In this document: piece by piece, positions 7,548 through 15,413 of the stretch | Layout: every line of letters begins with the position of its first letter | Position numbering within the stretch: position 1 is the first letter of the stretch | NCBI GenBank assembly: GCA_964446235.1 | Contig: CAYUNW010000015.1 | Span: 1 to 19,395 of the forward strand | Length of the DNA stretch: 19,395 bases | Direction: 5' to 3' | Source of the DNA: CAYUNW01 sp964446235 | GTDB lineage: Bacteria; Patescibacteriota; Microgenomatia; 2-02-FULL-39-11 | Notes under the pieces: model-generated | What the model saw: only the letters and a program-made list of their open reading frames with translations | Told to the model about the DNA's origin: nothing | Database searches by the model: none | Program-made: the position numbers and the translations under genes

Positions 7548-8828
7548 CTCTTTTTTTACAGATTTAACTCTGATTTTTACAATTTCACCGGCTAGACGAT
7601 TTGTATTATTGATAATTACCGGTAATTGATTGCTTAAAAGTCCGGCAGCAATTTGGTTTTTTGAATTGTTAAGGATTAAAGCATCAAAATAATAACCGAT
7701 ACAGGAATGTAAGAATTTCTGATATTTATTCTGTCCCAAGTCTATCAATGCTTGAGACCTTTTTTTGACCGTAGCACTATTGGGTAACTGGTATTTTTTT
7801 GACATATAAAAAGCGGCTGTTTTTTCCCGTTTTGAATATCTGAAGATATGAAATTTGACGATTGGGGAGTTGGCTAAAAATTCATATGTTTCCTCAAAAT
7901 CTTTATCGGTTTCATCCAAAAATCCGGTGATAATATCGGTACCGAAAAATGAAAGGGGTCGAATTTTATCAAGTTGTTTGAGTTTAACACTGAATTCAAA
8001 AGCAGTATAACCACGGTTCATAAGCTTAAGAATTCTGTCGGATCCTGATTGCAAAGGTATATGGAAAAAATTTACGAAATTTTGGTTATATTTTAATTTA
8101 TTGTATGTTTTCAAAAAGACATCATCTATACTCCAGGGATGGATGGAACCGAAACTTATCCGGGGAATTTTGGTTTTTTTCAGTACACTCTCAAAAAGAC
8201 TGGTGAAGTTTTCGTTTGAGTCAAATCCAAAAGCTTGTGTATTTATTGCGGTTAATATAACTTCGGTAAAATTTTTTTGTAGTTTATTTATTTCAGAAAC
8301 GATCTTACTGATTTTTTTTGATTTAGGTTTACCCCGAAGATATGGGACGATACAAAATGTACAAAATCTTTGGCATCCATCCTGAATTTTGACAAAAACT
8401 CTTTTTGACTTCAGATACTTGTCATATTTTATGAAATTATTTAAATTTTGAATTTCAGCTTGTGATTTTGAAATTAGAGAATTAAACTTAATATTTTTTT
8501 TGATTAAATCAGTTATGTATTCTTTATTGTTATTGTCTATCAAATAATCTACCTCAATTGGTTTCTTGTTTTCATTTAGCCATTTTGTAGCAGCGCAACC
8601 TATTACAAATAGTTTTGTCTTAGGAAGTTTTCTTCTCAGTTGATAAATTAGTTGTTTGGCTTCCCGTTCGCTTTTTTGGGTGACAGCACAGGTGTTGATG
8701 ACATACATATGAGGATTTTTGTTTACTTTAACAAAACCGTTTGAAACTAGAGAAAGGCTTATTTGTTCCGTCTCCGCTTGGTTTACCCGGCAACCGAAAG
8801 TATAAGTATCAAAAGTATTTTTTTGCAT
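7524..8828 (-). CDS. mtaB: tRNA methylthiotransferase, MtaB-like radical SAM enzyme
   Basis: A 434-residue enzyme of the MiaB/MtaB/RimO family, which inserts a methylthio group using two 4Fe-4S clusters. MtaB converts t6A37 of tRNA to ms2t6A. The N-terminal UPF0004 domain has Cys13 (TFGCRVNQAET), Cys47 (VINTCAVTQKSEREAKQ) and Cys78; the CRVNQ and NTCAVT wording fits MtaB better than MiaB or RimO. The radical SAM cluster is Cys152, Cys156 and Cys159 (CQRFCTFCIVPYLRG). The C-terminal part, about 370-434, fits a TRAM-like RNA-binding domain. The linker at 118-137 is Lys/Gln/Asn-rich and could be a decayed heptamer insertion. The ATG lies 6 nt after a TATAAT, with no SD: a leaderless candidate. 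It is monocistronic and convergent with the MFS gene. Confidence 0.88.
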   Translation of the reverse strand: MQKNTFDTYTFGCRVNQAETEQISLSLVSNGFVKVNKNPHMYVINTCAVTQKSEREAKQLIYQLRRKLPKTKLFVIGCAATKWLNENKKPIEVDYLIDNNNKEYITDLIKKNIKFNSLISKSQAEIQNLNNFIKYDKYLKSKRVFVKIQDGCQRFCTFCIVPYLRGKPKSKKISKIVSEINKLQKNFTEVILTAINTQAFGFDSNENFTSLFESVLKKTKIPRISFGSIHPWSIDDVFLKTYNKLKYNQNFVNFFHIPLQSGSDRILKLMNRGYTAFEFSVKLKQLDKIRPLSFFGTDIITGFLDETDKDFEETYEFLANSPIVKFHIFRYSKREKTAAFYMSKKYQLPNSATVKKRSQALIDLGQNKYQKFLHSCIGYYFDALILNNSKNQIAAGLLSNQLPVIINNTNRLAGEIVKIRVKSVKKESLISSIV

Positions 8829-8834
8829 CCGACA

Positions 8835-8840
8835 ATTATA
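8835..8840 (-). promoter_or_regulatory. -10 box of mtaB (leaderless arrangement)
   Basis: A perfect TATAAT on the minus strand ends 6 nt before the ATG at 8828, so transcription should begin at the start codon. The -35 is weak (TAGATA at 18 nt). Confidence 0.55.
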
Positions 8841-8884
8841 GAGCGAAACGGCTAAAAATATCTATAATCTGATAAATAATTCGA

Positions 8885-8913
8885 TTGACAAGAAAATTGA
8901 GACCCGACATAAT
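8885..8913 (+). promoter_or_regulatory. Strong promoter of the M64 peptidase gene
   Basis: TTGACA (8885-8890), exactly 17 nt, CATAAT (8908-8913). The ATG is 10 nt further on with no SD, leaving a leader of about 4 nt at most. Confidence 0.7.
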
Positions 8914-8923
8914 TTGAGTATAA

Positions 8924-10843
8924 ATGAAAAAGCATCTTAATGGTGTAATTCTTATAATTCCTTTATTGGTCATCCTGGCGGCAATTTTTTCATTTTTAAA
9001 TTCCCAGTCAAGCGTATCTTTTGATATCCGTAAGAAAGCCCAACAAACATCAGTCAGTTATTTAATCCTAAAGTTATCACGGGACAGTTTAGGAAACATC
9101 AATATAAATGAAGCCACTTTAAAAAACAGTGGTTTTTTACCGACCCGTTATTTTGAAGACGGAGACATATATACTCACCGGATTGACGAATATGTAAATG
9201 GTGATGTGGTATTCAGCCGGCAATTTGTATTCAATAAGTTTGTATTTTCGCCTCCGCCTATTCCGGGATTATCTGGGCAAGCCGTAAGCAGCCATATTAT
9301 GGAGCTTGAATTGGAGGAGGCAATTATTGAAATGCCTTTTTATGAAAATGCGCTTATAAAAGTTGTCAGCTTTTCAAGCGGTGAAGAAACCGAATTGTCT
9401 GAGTCTGACATTCAATTTTTCGCCCAAGTAAATGAACAAAAAGTACAGCAAAATGACGATCCGTATTATGAATTTATCTATACCCCGCAGGGTCATGAAT
9501 TTTCTTCAGTAAATAGTCAAAGTTCCATTTTGCAGTTAAACTATGATGGGTATTTCGATGTCCTGATTATTTCAAGCGCCTATACTGATTTGGACATTTT
9601 TCATAACGATGCTGCAGTAATAGCCGAATTCTTGCTTGGTATATCTCCTTTCTACGAATATAAAGACAGAATAAGAATTGTTCGGCTTGATAATACATCT
9701 GATTTGGGATGTCCGCCGAGCGGAGCAGAAATAAGCCTTCTTTCCTGTGATTATCGTAAAATTACCAACGCGGCATCATACGCTCCCCACGATACGATCC
9801 TTGTCATACACAATACTGATTTTTACGGCGGTGCAGGGGTGTGGGGATCGCACGCGGTAACCTATCGTGACATCAGCCAATGGGCCAAACAGGTGGCGGT
9901 TCACGAGATGGGACATTCCGTAGGTTACCTGATGGATGAATATGATTTCGGTACCCAGCATAATCCTGCCAAGCCTTATGCCGTCAATTGCTCAGCTCAA
10001 GGTTGTGCCAAGTGGCAAAATATTTCCGATACAGGATGTTTTCAGGTCTGTGGTGATAGTGATGCGTATAGACCTACGTTTGATTCCTGTATCATGCGGA
10101 CTTTGACTCCCCAAGACGGATTCAAATTTGACAATGTCTGTAAGAACGCCATTGTTAATCAATTACGTCAATATGTACCGGCGACATTTACTCCAGTTCC
10201 GACGTTGGTAAACAATGTATCACCCACAACTACCCCTTACTTTCCTACGCTGACTCCGACAGCCAGTCCTACACCAATTCAGATACTTTCCGATAATGCA
10301 GCTTTGTATTTTTCTATTTATATCCCTGATGTAAGTCTACCTATCGGTGGAAATTTGGAATTAATGGTTGAGCGTTACAACGGATTTAATTTGGAGGAAA
10401 GTGTTTGGGTGACATTACAAAAAGTTTCGGTAGATAATCTTTTTGAAACTCCCAAAACCGGTCAGGGTACGATATTTCATCCTTTGGTTGGGGGAAGCTA
10501 TAACATCAAAATCAAACATGAAAAGTCTATCAGAAGATCTTTCAATAATATTTATCTTGCAAACGATCTTAAGCTTTATTGCCAGGATGATGATTATCGT
10601 TGTGGTGAATTAGCAAAGTACAGGATTATAAATCCAGAAAAGTATCTGTATATGGGGGACAGCGATGGATTTATCTCTTCAGGAAGTTGGAACCGGATAG
10701 ATATCGCCGACTACCAAAGATATCTGCAGGAAGGTTTTTACAGCTCGATTTACACTAAATCCGCAGATTATAATCTGGACGGAAACGTAAATACCTTAGA
10801 TCTGGCAGTTTTAGCCAAAAACTTCGGAATTATCGGTAATTAA
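8924..10843 (+). CDS. Membrane-anchored M64 metallopeptidase with dockerin-like C-terminus
   Basis: A 639-residue surface protein. A hydrophobic helix at about 7-25 is an uncleaved signal anchor. Residues 30-200 form an N-terminal domain I do not recognise. The peptidase domain, about 205-415, starts with FDVLIISSAYT at 211-221 and holds HEMGHSVGYLMDEY at 327-340, the zinc and catalytic site of the M64 (IgA-peptidase-like) family. Eight Cys between 263 and 406 suggest disulfides, consistent with export. A Thr/Pro/Ser linker at about 420-452 leads to a beta-rich domain (about 455-550). The C-terminus has two dockerin-like, EF-hand-type repeats, one near 577-600 (GDSDGFI, then NRIDIADYQRYL) and one at 614-634 (DYNLDGNVNTLDLAVL). 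No cohesin partner is in view. The target is unknown; breakdown of extracellular protein is a reasonable inference. Confidence 0.85.
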   Translation: MKKHLNGVILIIPLLVILAAIFSFLNSQSSVSFDIRKKAQQTSVSYLILKLSRDSLGNININEATLKNSGFLPTRYFEDGDIYTHRIDEYVNGDVVFSRQFVFNKFVFSPPPIPGLSGQAVSSHIMELELEEAIIEMPFYENALIKVVSFSSGEETELSESDIQFFAQVNEQKVQQNDDPYYEFIYTPQGHEFSSVNSQSSILQLNYDGYFDVLIISSAYTDLDIFHNDAAVIAEFLLGISPFYEYKDRIRIVRLDNTSDLGCPPSGAEISLLSCDYRKITNAASYAPHDTILVIHNTDFYGGAGVWGSHAVTYRDISQWAKQVAVHEMGHSVGYLMDEYDFGTQHNPAKPYAVNCSAQGCAKWQNISDTGCFQVCGDSDAYRPTFDSCIMRTLTPQDGFKFDNVCKNAIVNQLRQYVPATFTPVPTLVNNVSPTTTPYFPTLTPTASPTPIQILSDNAALYFSIYIPDVSLPIGGNLELMVERYNGFNLEESVWVTLQKVSVDNLFETPKTGQGTIFHPLVGGSYNIKIKHEKSIRRSFNNIYLANDLKLYCQDDDYRCGELAKYRIINPEKYLYMGDSDGFISSGSWNRIDIADYQRYLQEGFYSSIYTKSADYNLDGNVNTLDLAVLAKNFGIIGN

Positions 10844-10852
10844 TACTATAGG

Positions 10853-10881
10853 TTGATTAATTTCTTCGATTATGGTATATT
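10853..10881 (+). promoter_or_regulatory. Candidate promoter of the 91-residue gene
   Basis: TTGATT (10853-10858), 17 nt, TATATT (10876-10881), giving a leader of about 42 nt. An alternative -10 (TATTCT, 10914-10919) lies 10 nt before the ATG and would be nearly leaderless. Confidence 0.35.
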
Positions 10882-10929
10882 TCTTCCTCAAAATCTGCCA
10901 ATTAATTAAGAATTATTCTAAATAGTATT

Positions 10930-11205
10930 ATGGATTCAGATTTAGTATTTAAAAAAAGCACTGATACCAACAGATTGGAACTTGAGGCTTGGGTTGTCAA
11001 TACGGTCAAAATCAATTTATTGACCAAACTTGAAAGCAGGCTTGAAGGCAATGGGTTGAACAATTTACGTAAATTGGTATTAGTACCGATTTTTGAGGTT
11101 GATAAAATGTTTCAACGGATTGAATTGATGGCTCCCGAGTTGAAAACTATATTTTTTAAAGAATTGACGGATACCTTGAAAGTTGCTGAGAAAAAATTTG
11201 GATGA
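10930..11205 (+). CDS. Small hypothetical protein
   Basis: A 91-residue soluble protein that I do not recognise. It looks all-helical and charged, with a hydrophobic segment near residues 44-56 (NLRKLVLVPIFEV) too short and interrupted for a membrane helix. It has no Cys, no signal peptide and no clear motif. It lies 86 nt downstream of the M64 gene on the same strand, with its own candidate promoter, and is convergent with fmt 24 nt away. There is no SD before the ATG. That it is real rests on codon-like composition, a full-length frame and gap-filling position. Confidence 0.6.
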   Translation: MDSDLVFKKSTDTNRLELEAWVVNTVKINLLTKLESRLEGNGLNNLRKLVLVPIFEVDKMFQRIELMAPELKTIFFKELTDTLKVAEKKFG

Positions 11206-11229
11206 AAAGATTTTAATTTAACCCAATCA

Positions 11230-12219
11230 TTACATAAACAATTGGGGGTATGCATTTCTGAATTCCCGGAAACTGACAGGATTTTTTCCTTCCAACTGCA
11301 CCGTATCCAAAACCAGTCCTCCGTTTTTTAGCTGTACTTTTAATATCTTCATCCTTTTTTCATCGGATTTGACTTTTGACTTTTGATTTTTGACTTTTAT
11401 TATGGTCCATATTCCCGGCCATGGTGAAAATGCCCGTACGGCGTTATAAATAAAGTCCGGTATTCGTATATTGGATTCAGGGATGTTTCGGAAATGATTG
11501 TAAAGGGAAAGTAATTTGATTTTCTCCATCGGATAATCATTTCCTTTTAAAGCATGATAAATCAGTTCCCAAGGCAAGAAACCATCGATTTTATTGATTT
11601 TTTTGGTATATGTTGCCTTTAAATGGTCTTGGGGAATGAATGACGCCTTTTTTTGTTTAATATTATGGAATAATTCGGGGATATGCTGAGAAATTTTTGT
11701 AAATAATTGCGGATATAATTCCGACGTAGTTTCGACTCCATTAAAAATAAATTCATCCTGGTAGTATATATCACCGTCGTCAAGTTGGGGGGTCATTTTT
11801 ACTATTGATATTCCACTTTTCACTAGACCATGCAGGATAGCATATTGTACGGGAGAAGCGCCACGAAACTGCGGTAGTAGTGAAAAATGGATATTGAAAG
11901 ATCCATATTTTGGAATTTTAAAAATTTTTTCGGGTATCATATTTCCATAATCTGCTACCAGGAAAAAATCACAACTTAATGCTTCCAAATCTTGATATAA
12001 TTGCATTAATGCGTTTTTATCGGTAGGTGTAAAAACAGGAAGTTTTTTTTCTAATGCAAATTTTTTTGGCTCTGAAGGGGAAATGATTTTTTGCCTTCCA
12101 ATAGGTTTATCCGGCCGGGTGATAATAGCTTTTAAGTGAGTGTTCTTAAATAACTCTTTGATTACAGGCAGGCAATAATACGATGAACCGAAAAAAACAA
12201 ACGAGATATCTTTATACAT
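11230..12219 (-). CDS. fmt: Methionyl-tRNA formyltransferase
   Basis: Transfers a formyl group from 10-formyl-tetrahydrofolate to initiator Met-tRNA. The 329-residue length is near the usual 310-320. The N-terminal Rossmann-like domain has VFFGSSYYCLPVI at 8-20. The catalytic site is present as Asn109, His111 (NIHFSLLP) and Asp147 in LDDGD; RGASPVQYAI at 119-128 is also typical. The C-terminal domain (about 205-329) has the family's NAVRAFSPWPG at 259-269. Residues 275-284 (KVKNQKSKVK) are an in-frame Lys-rich insertion encoded by GACTTTT heptamers. The gene follows def by 6 nt, an expected operon. Confidence 0.95.
   Translation of the reverse strand: MYKDISFVFFGSSYYCLPVIKELFKNTHLKAIITRPDKPIGRQKIISPSEPKKFALEKKLPVFTPTDKNALMQLYQDLEALSCDFFLVADYGNMIPEKIFKIPKYGSFNIHFSLLPQFRGASPVQYAILHGLVKSGISIVKMTPQLDDGDIYYQDEFIFNGVETTSELYPQLFTKISQHIPELFHNIKQKKASFIPQDHLKATYTKKINKIDGFLPWELIYHALKGNDYPMEKIKLLSLYNHFRNIPESNIRIPDFIYNAVRAFSPWPGIWTIIKVKNQKSKVKSDEKRMKILKVQLKNGGLVLDTVQLEGKNPVSFREFRNAYPQLFM
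11371..11398. repeat. Four GACTTTT heptamers inside fmt
   Basis: Four exactly adjacent 7-bp units (three GACTTTT, one GATTTTT), read on the minus strand as the Lys-rich stretch at Fmt residues 274-283, in the C-terminal domain. It is the same unit as the intergenic array at 2919-2966. Confidence 0.85.
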
Positions 12220-12225
12220 ATATTT

Positions 12226-12786
12226 TCAGAGCTCGACAGGTACTAGTTTTTCTTCACCGTTATCATCTTCTTCTATACGGTAGAGATTTTCTTTCTGCTC
12301 CAAAACTCTTTGGGTAAAAAGGATACCGTTAAGATGGTCCACTTCATGCTGGGCTATTGTGGCTTGGAAGTCTTTGAAGATTTCGGTTGTGGTTTCACCG
12401 TTTATATCCATATACTGAAGCTTGACTTCAATGCTTCGTTTAAGATAACCCCAGATGTTTGGTATAGATAGGCAACCTTCCAGCCGTTTTTCTTTTTGTA
12501 GTCTTTTGTCTTTACCGTCTAGTCGAAGTATCGGTTCTTTTTTATCTGATTTTTCCAATATAACTGGATTTATAAATACCCTAATAGGTGACTTATCGGT
12601 GGGTTTGGTAATGAAGATCCGTAAAGGTATGCTGATTTGGGGAGCAGCCAAACCAACACCTTTGGGATTATCAGCTGCTAGAAGAGCGTGTTTCATGTCT
12701 TCGATTATGGAAAGGACTTTTTTGTCAATTTTTTTTACTTCTTTGGCTTTTGCGGATAATACTGGGTTGGGTACGGTTGTGATCAT
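12226..12786 (-). CDS. def: Peptide deformylase
   Basis: Removes the formyl group from nascent proteins; a metal enzyme (usually Fe2+). The 186 residues carry all three motifs: GVGLAAPQ at 43-50, EGCLS at 103-107 with metal ligand Cys105, and HEVDH at 147-151 with the other two ligands and the catalytic Glu148. A charged insertion at about 79-102 (including DGKDKRLQKEKR) precedes motif II and makes that loop longer than usual. It has its own -10 box and an A-rich 29-nt leader without SD. fmt follows 6 nt downstream, so the same transcript makes the enzymes that add and remove the formyl group. Confidence 0.96.
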   Translation of the reverse strand: MITTVPNPVLSAKAKEVKKIDKKVLSIIEDMKHALLAADNPKGVGLAAPQISIPLRIFITKPTDKSPIRVFINPVILEKSDKKEPILRLDGKDKRLQKEKRLEGCLSIPNIWGYLKRSIEVKLQYMDINGETTTEIFKDFQATIAQHEVDHLNGILFTQRVLEQKENLYRIEEDDNGEEKLVPVEL

Positions 12787-12815
12787 ATTTTTTTGTGTTT
12801 TTATTTTTTTTACCT

Positions 12816-12821
12816 ATTATA
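12816..12821 (-). promoter_or_regulatory. -10 box of def-fmt
   Basis: A perfect TATAAT on the minus strand in the 55-nt gap after the ligase/TPR gene. The 29-nt leader is almost pure A with scattered T/C and no SD. No convincing -35 is present. Confidence 0.45.
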
Positions 12822-12841
12822 AACGATAATTGTCTAATAAC

Positions 12842-15007
12842 TTATTTTATCTTATCCAATAACTCTATTGCATCTTCGTCCTCCGGATTGAGTTTTTCCA
12901 AAATAAATTCCAGGTTTTCTTTTGCTTTTTGGATCTCGTTTTTCCTTAAGTAAAAAACCGCCAGTGCATAATAAGCATCCCGGTAATCTTTTTTCATTTC
13001 CACAGCCTTGGAGAAATACTCAATGGATTTTTCTTCTGAGTCGGTTTTTTCATACAATAACCCCAAATTATAGGTGATTTTTGGATCTGTAGGCGCCAGT
13101 TTTTCAGCCAATTCCAAAGCCTGGCGGGCAAGTCCCAAATATGATTCATCTACAGAAGACAAAGCGATGAACACACGTGCCCTGCTTTTCAGAAAATTGA
13201 TATTGTTTGGAGATTTATTTATTGCAAAATTTGAAGCTGATACAGCCTGAAGGGCAAGTGTTGAGGATGAGGTTGAATCATTGGTTTCTGCAAACGCCAA
13301 AGCTATGGCAGCAGCCGGCAGGGCATATTCATCATAATAGAGCGGTTCGTTGGGATTAAGCACCAGTGCTTTTCCGATTTGTTGATAGGAAAGCGCATAC
13401 TCTCCGCTTCTTGAGGCTTTGTAACCTTCGTTGAATAAAGTATCAGCATACCAGATTCTTCCGATATTTAGCATCACATATATTACAAAAAGTAAACATA
13501 ATAACAGCAAAGTTTTTTGAGGAATCGTTAAATTCGCTTTTGTAATATCGGTATCAATGTCAATTTTATTGTGTATGACCATGAAAGCAATCGCCGGTAT
13601 AAGATAGAAGTAATGTTGTAATACAACTACCGAAAAGCCAAAGAAATTTGTAATCAGTATGGAAATCCAAGCAGAAAGAAGCGTTAAGAGAATGAAATTG
13701 TTTTTATTAGTAATATCCGTGGATGTTTTTGGATTTTGGATTTTTACTTGTCGAAAAGTCCAAATGTTAAAAAACAGTATAAAAACTAAATAACTTCCAA
13801 TTCCAAAAATTCCTATGTTCGCCGCAGTATTTAGATATTCATTATGGGCTTTATTGTAAAGAAAGTCCCATTCACTGGTCATGTTGTGTTCCATCGGTCG
13901 ATATTTATAGTAAGAGAAGGCAAACGTTTCCGGACCAGTACCGCTTAGGAGATTATTTCGGAAGATATCAAAAGCCCCTTTCCAGACTATTTTACGTAAA
14001 TCAGCACTTTCGGTGATTCCGACTTCTATTGTGCTTGGTATTGGTTTTTCGGTATCTTGTGAAGTTGACGGTTTGTTCTGTATTAAATTTCTAAGGGTAA
14101 ATTTATCTATTTTTTCAAATGGAATACCGAAAAGAAAATTAAGAATTAAAAATATGGAAGTGGGAATTAGGAGTATTTTGAAAGCTGCTTTTTTGAGTTG
14201 AAAGATTATTAAAATCATAAATACTAAATATGCACCCCAAAACCCCAAGAAACCTGACCGGGATTTGGTATAGATAAGGGTAAGATAAAAAACAATAAAT
14301 AGTAAACTATAAACAAGAAATTTCAGTGAAAAAATATTTTGAAATTTTATATTTTCATTTTGATTTTTGATTTTTGATTTTTTGATTTTATTACTGTTAG
14401 CTTCAGCTGTATTGATTATTTTACTGATCCACACTCCTAAAACAATAAAGATGAGAACATCAAGGTATGCCGCCAACCAGTTGGGTTGGCCAAGGGTGGA
14501 AAATACCCGGTTTTGCACATCCTGGACCCAAATATCTTTATCTATGCCGAAATGTTCCAAAATTCCGTATATAGCCACCAAAATTCCGGAAGTAAGGGAG
14601 GTTTTAAATAATTGATTGATCTTATCCTTGGGGAAATTGGAGACAAAGGCATAGAAAAGTATTAGGTAGGAAATGATAGAGACCAGTCCACCGTTGAGTC
14701 TTGAGTAGTATCCCCAAATGGACAGATGGATATCTATGGAAAATATTGTAGAGATGACATTGGCCAAAAGAAAGGTCATCAGCGGTATGTCAAAAGGAGT
14801 TTTGCGGATATATATTTTTTTGGCAACCACCATTTTTCCGATCCAAGAGGCAAGTATGATAGACGTCAAAGCATATGTAAAAAGCATTTTGTTATACTCA
14901 AAAAGTTCATAATTCCACGGGGTAAGGATAAGGGGAGTCAGGAAAAAAAGGGTATAAAACGAGAATAAAATAACCTTATCCAGTAATTTATATATTTTTT
15001 CCGCCAT
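12842..15007 (-). CDS. O-antigen ligase/polymerase-like membrane protein with C-terminal TPR domain
   Basis: A 721-residue protein. Residues 10 to about 515 hold roughly a dozen membrane helices with marks of the O-antigen ligase (WaaL/Wzy_C) family: RVFSTLGQPNWLAAYL at 167-182, YTKSRSGFLGFWGAY at 246-260, GTGPETF at 356-362 and KAHNEYLNTAANIGIFGI at 386-403. The large external loop between the last two regions is where ligases bind the polysaccharide. From about 520 to 721 the chain is helical with TPR-like repeats, best at 643-672 and 677-706. The likely role is joining or polymerising surface glycan, with TPRs as a protein-interaction arm. Two cytoplasmic-side stretches (206-215 and 420-427) are encoded by heptamer repeats. 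The ATG lies 5 nt after a TATAAT, a leaderless arrangement. Ligase versus polymerase cannot be settled here. Confidence 0.85.
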   Translation of the reverse strand: MAEKIYKLLDKVILFSFYTLFFLTPLILTPWNYELFEYNKMLFTYALTSIILASWIGKMVVAKKIYIRKTPFDIPLMTFLLANVISTIFSIDIHLSIWGYYSRLNGGLVSIISYLILFYAFVSNFPKDKINQLFKTSLTSGILVAIYGILEHFGIDKDIWVQDVQNRVFSTLGQPNWLAAYLDVLIFIVLGVWISKIINTAEANSNKIKKSKIKNQNENIKFQNIFSLKFLVYSLLFIVFYLTLIYTKSRSGFLGFWGAYLVFMILIIFQLKKAAFKILLIPTSIFLILNFLFGIPFEKIDKFTLRNLIQNKPSTSQDTEKPIPSTIEVGITESADLRKIVWKGAFDIFRNNLLSGTGPETFAFSYYKYRPMEHNMTSEWDFLYNKAHNEYLNTAANIGIFGIGSYLVFILFFNIWTFRQVKIQNPKTSTDITNKNNFILLTLLSAWISILITNFFGFSVVVLQHYFYLIPAIAFMVIHNKIDIDTDITKANLTIPQKTLLLLCLLFVIYVMLNIGRIWYADTLFNEGYKASRSGEYALSYQQIGKALVLNPNEPLYYDEYALPAAAIALAFAETNDSTSSSTLALQAVSASNFAINKSPNNINFLKSRARVFIALSSVDESYLGLARQALELAEKLAPTDPKITYNLGLLYEKTDSEEKSIEYFSKAVEMKKDYRDAYYALAVFYLRKNEIQKAKENLEFILEKLNPEDEDAIELLDKIK
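13727..13748. repeat. GGATTTT-type heptamer remnant inside the ligase/TPR gene
   Basis: About three degenerate 7-8 bp GGATTTT-like units, read on the minus strand as VKIQNPKTS at residues 421-429, in a loop after a membrane helix. Confidence 0.5.
14362..14390. repeat. Four GATTTTT heptamers inside the ligase/TPR gene
   Basis: Four adjacent units (7, 7, 8 and 7 bp) of GATTTTT, read on the minus strand as NKIKKSKIKN at residues 206-215. This is a loop between membrane helices, where an insertion should be tolerated. Confidence 0.75.
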
Positions 15008-15012
15008 AACGA

Positions 15013-15018
15013 ATTATA
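15013..15018 (-). promoter_or_regulatory. -10 box of the ligase/TPR gene (leaderless arrangement)
   Basis: A perfect TATAAT on the minus strand ends 5 nt before the ATG at 15007. There is no SD and no clear -35. Confidence 0.5.
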
Positions 15019-15060
15019 AGTATAAAATAATACGGGGAAAGTATAAAGAGCTGATGGTCA

Positions 15061-15088
15061 TCAGCTATCAGCTGTCAGTTATCAGTGA
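15061..15088. repeat. Heptamer array, TCAGTTR family (second copy)
   Basis: Four adjacent 7-bp units (TCAGCTA, TCAGCTG, TCAGTTA, TCAGTGA). Just before it, 15049-15066 forms an 8-bp inverted repeat (AGCTGATG/CATCAGCT) with a 2-nt loop. It is related to the array at 2873-2907. Confidence 0.8.
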
Positions 15089-15118
15089 TTGGATTATATT
15101 TATATTTACAATTATCTG

Positions 15119-15146
15119 CTTACTGTTTAATGTTTCTTGTTTACTG
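15119..15146. repeat. Heptamer array, TTTACTG family (second copy)
   Basis: Four adjacent 7-bp units (CTTACTG, TTTAATG, TTTCTTG, TTTACTG), 30 bp after the TCAGTTR array: the same order as at 2873-3044. Confidence 0.8.
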
Positions 15147-15165
15147 TTGTCTTTTTTAGTAAAAT
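15138..15165 (+). promoter_or_regulatory. Candidate promoter of the structured leader and miniprotein
   Basis: TTGTTT (15138-15143, overlapping the last heptamer), 16 nt, TAAAAT (15160-15165). A start near 15172 would coincide with the first stem of the structured leader. The -35 match is weak. Confidence 0.35.
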
Positions 15166-15171
15166 AGCTAT

Positions 15172-15310
15172 TCCCAATAAAGCAAAACACACTATTTTGC
15201 TGTGCTTATTTTGTAATTGGGATGTACATTAAAATAATTCCCCTTAAAACTCGATGCAATTAGAGTTGTGGGTAAATAGTGACGAATGAATTATTCGCTA
15301 CTGTTTTCCC
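15172..15310 (+). promoter_or_regulatory. Structured leader candidate: three hairpins before the miniprotein gene
   Basis: Stem 1: TCCCAAT (15172-15178) pairs with ATTGGGA (15216-15222) around an inner hairpin AGCAAAA/TTTTGCT (15181-15187/15195-15201, 7-nt loop). Stem 2: AACTC (15248-15252) with GAGTT (15263-15267). Stem 3: 15270-15287 with 15293-15310, 18 positions of which 14 are Watson-Crick, 2 are G-U and 2 are mismatches, closing a 5-nt loop. The frame open from 15286 begins inside stem 3 and its product resembles nothing I know, so I treat 15172-15450 as leader rather than gene. No known riboswitch was recognised. Confidence 0.45.
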
Positions 15311-15391
15311 ATAATTCTTTTGCCAATCGGGTTAATTTTACTTGGGAGCCTGATGATTTTTACGGCAGAGAAATATTTCACGGATCGCATA

Positions 15392-15413
15392 AGCCCACAA
15401 AGGAGGTTGGGTT
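15392..15413 (+). promoter_or_regulatory. Hairpin presenting an SD-like sequence in its loop
   Basis: AGCCCA (15392-15397) pairs with TGGGTT (15408-15413), one pair being G-U. The 10-nt loop contains AAAGGAGG. A TTG at 15412 is in frame with the miniprotein and could serve as an upstream start; alternatively this is a ribosome standby site. Confidence 0.3.
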
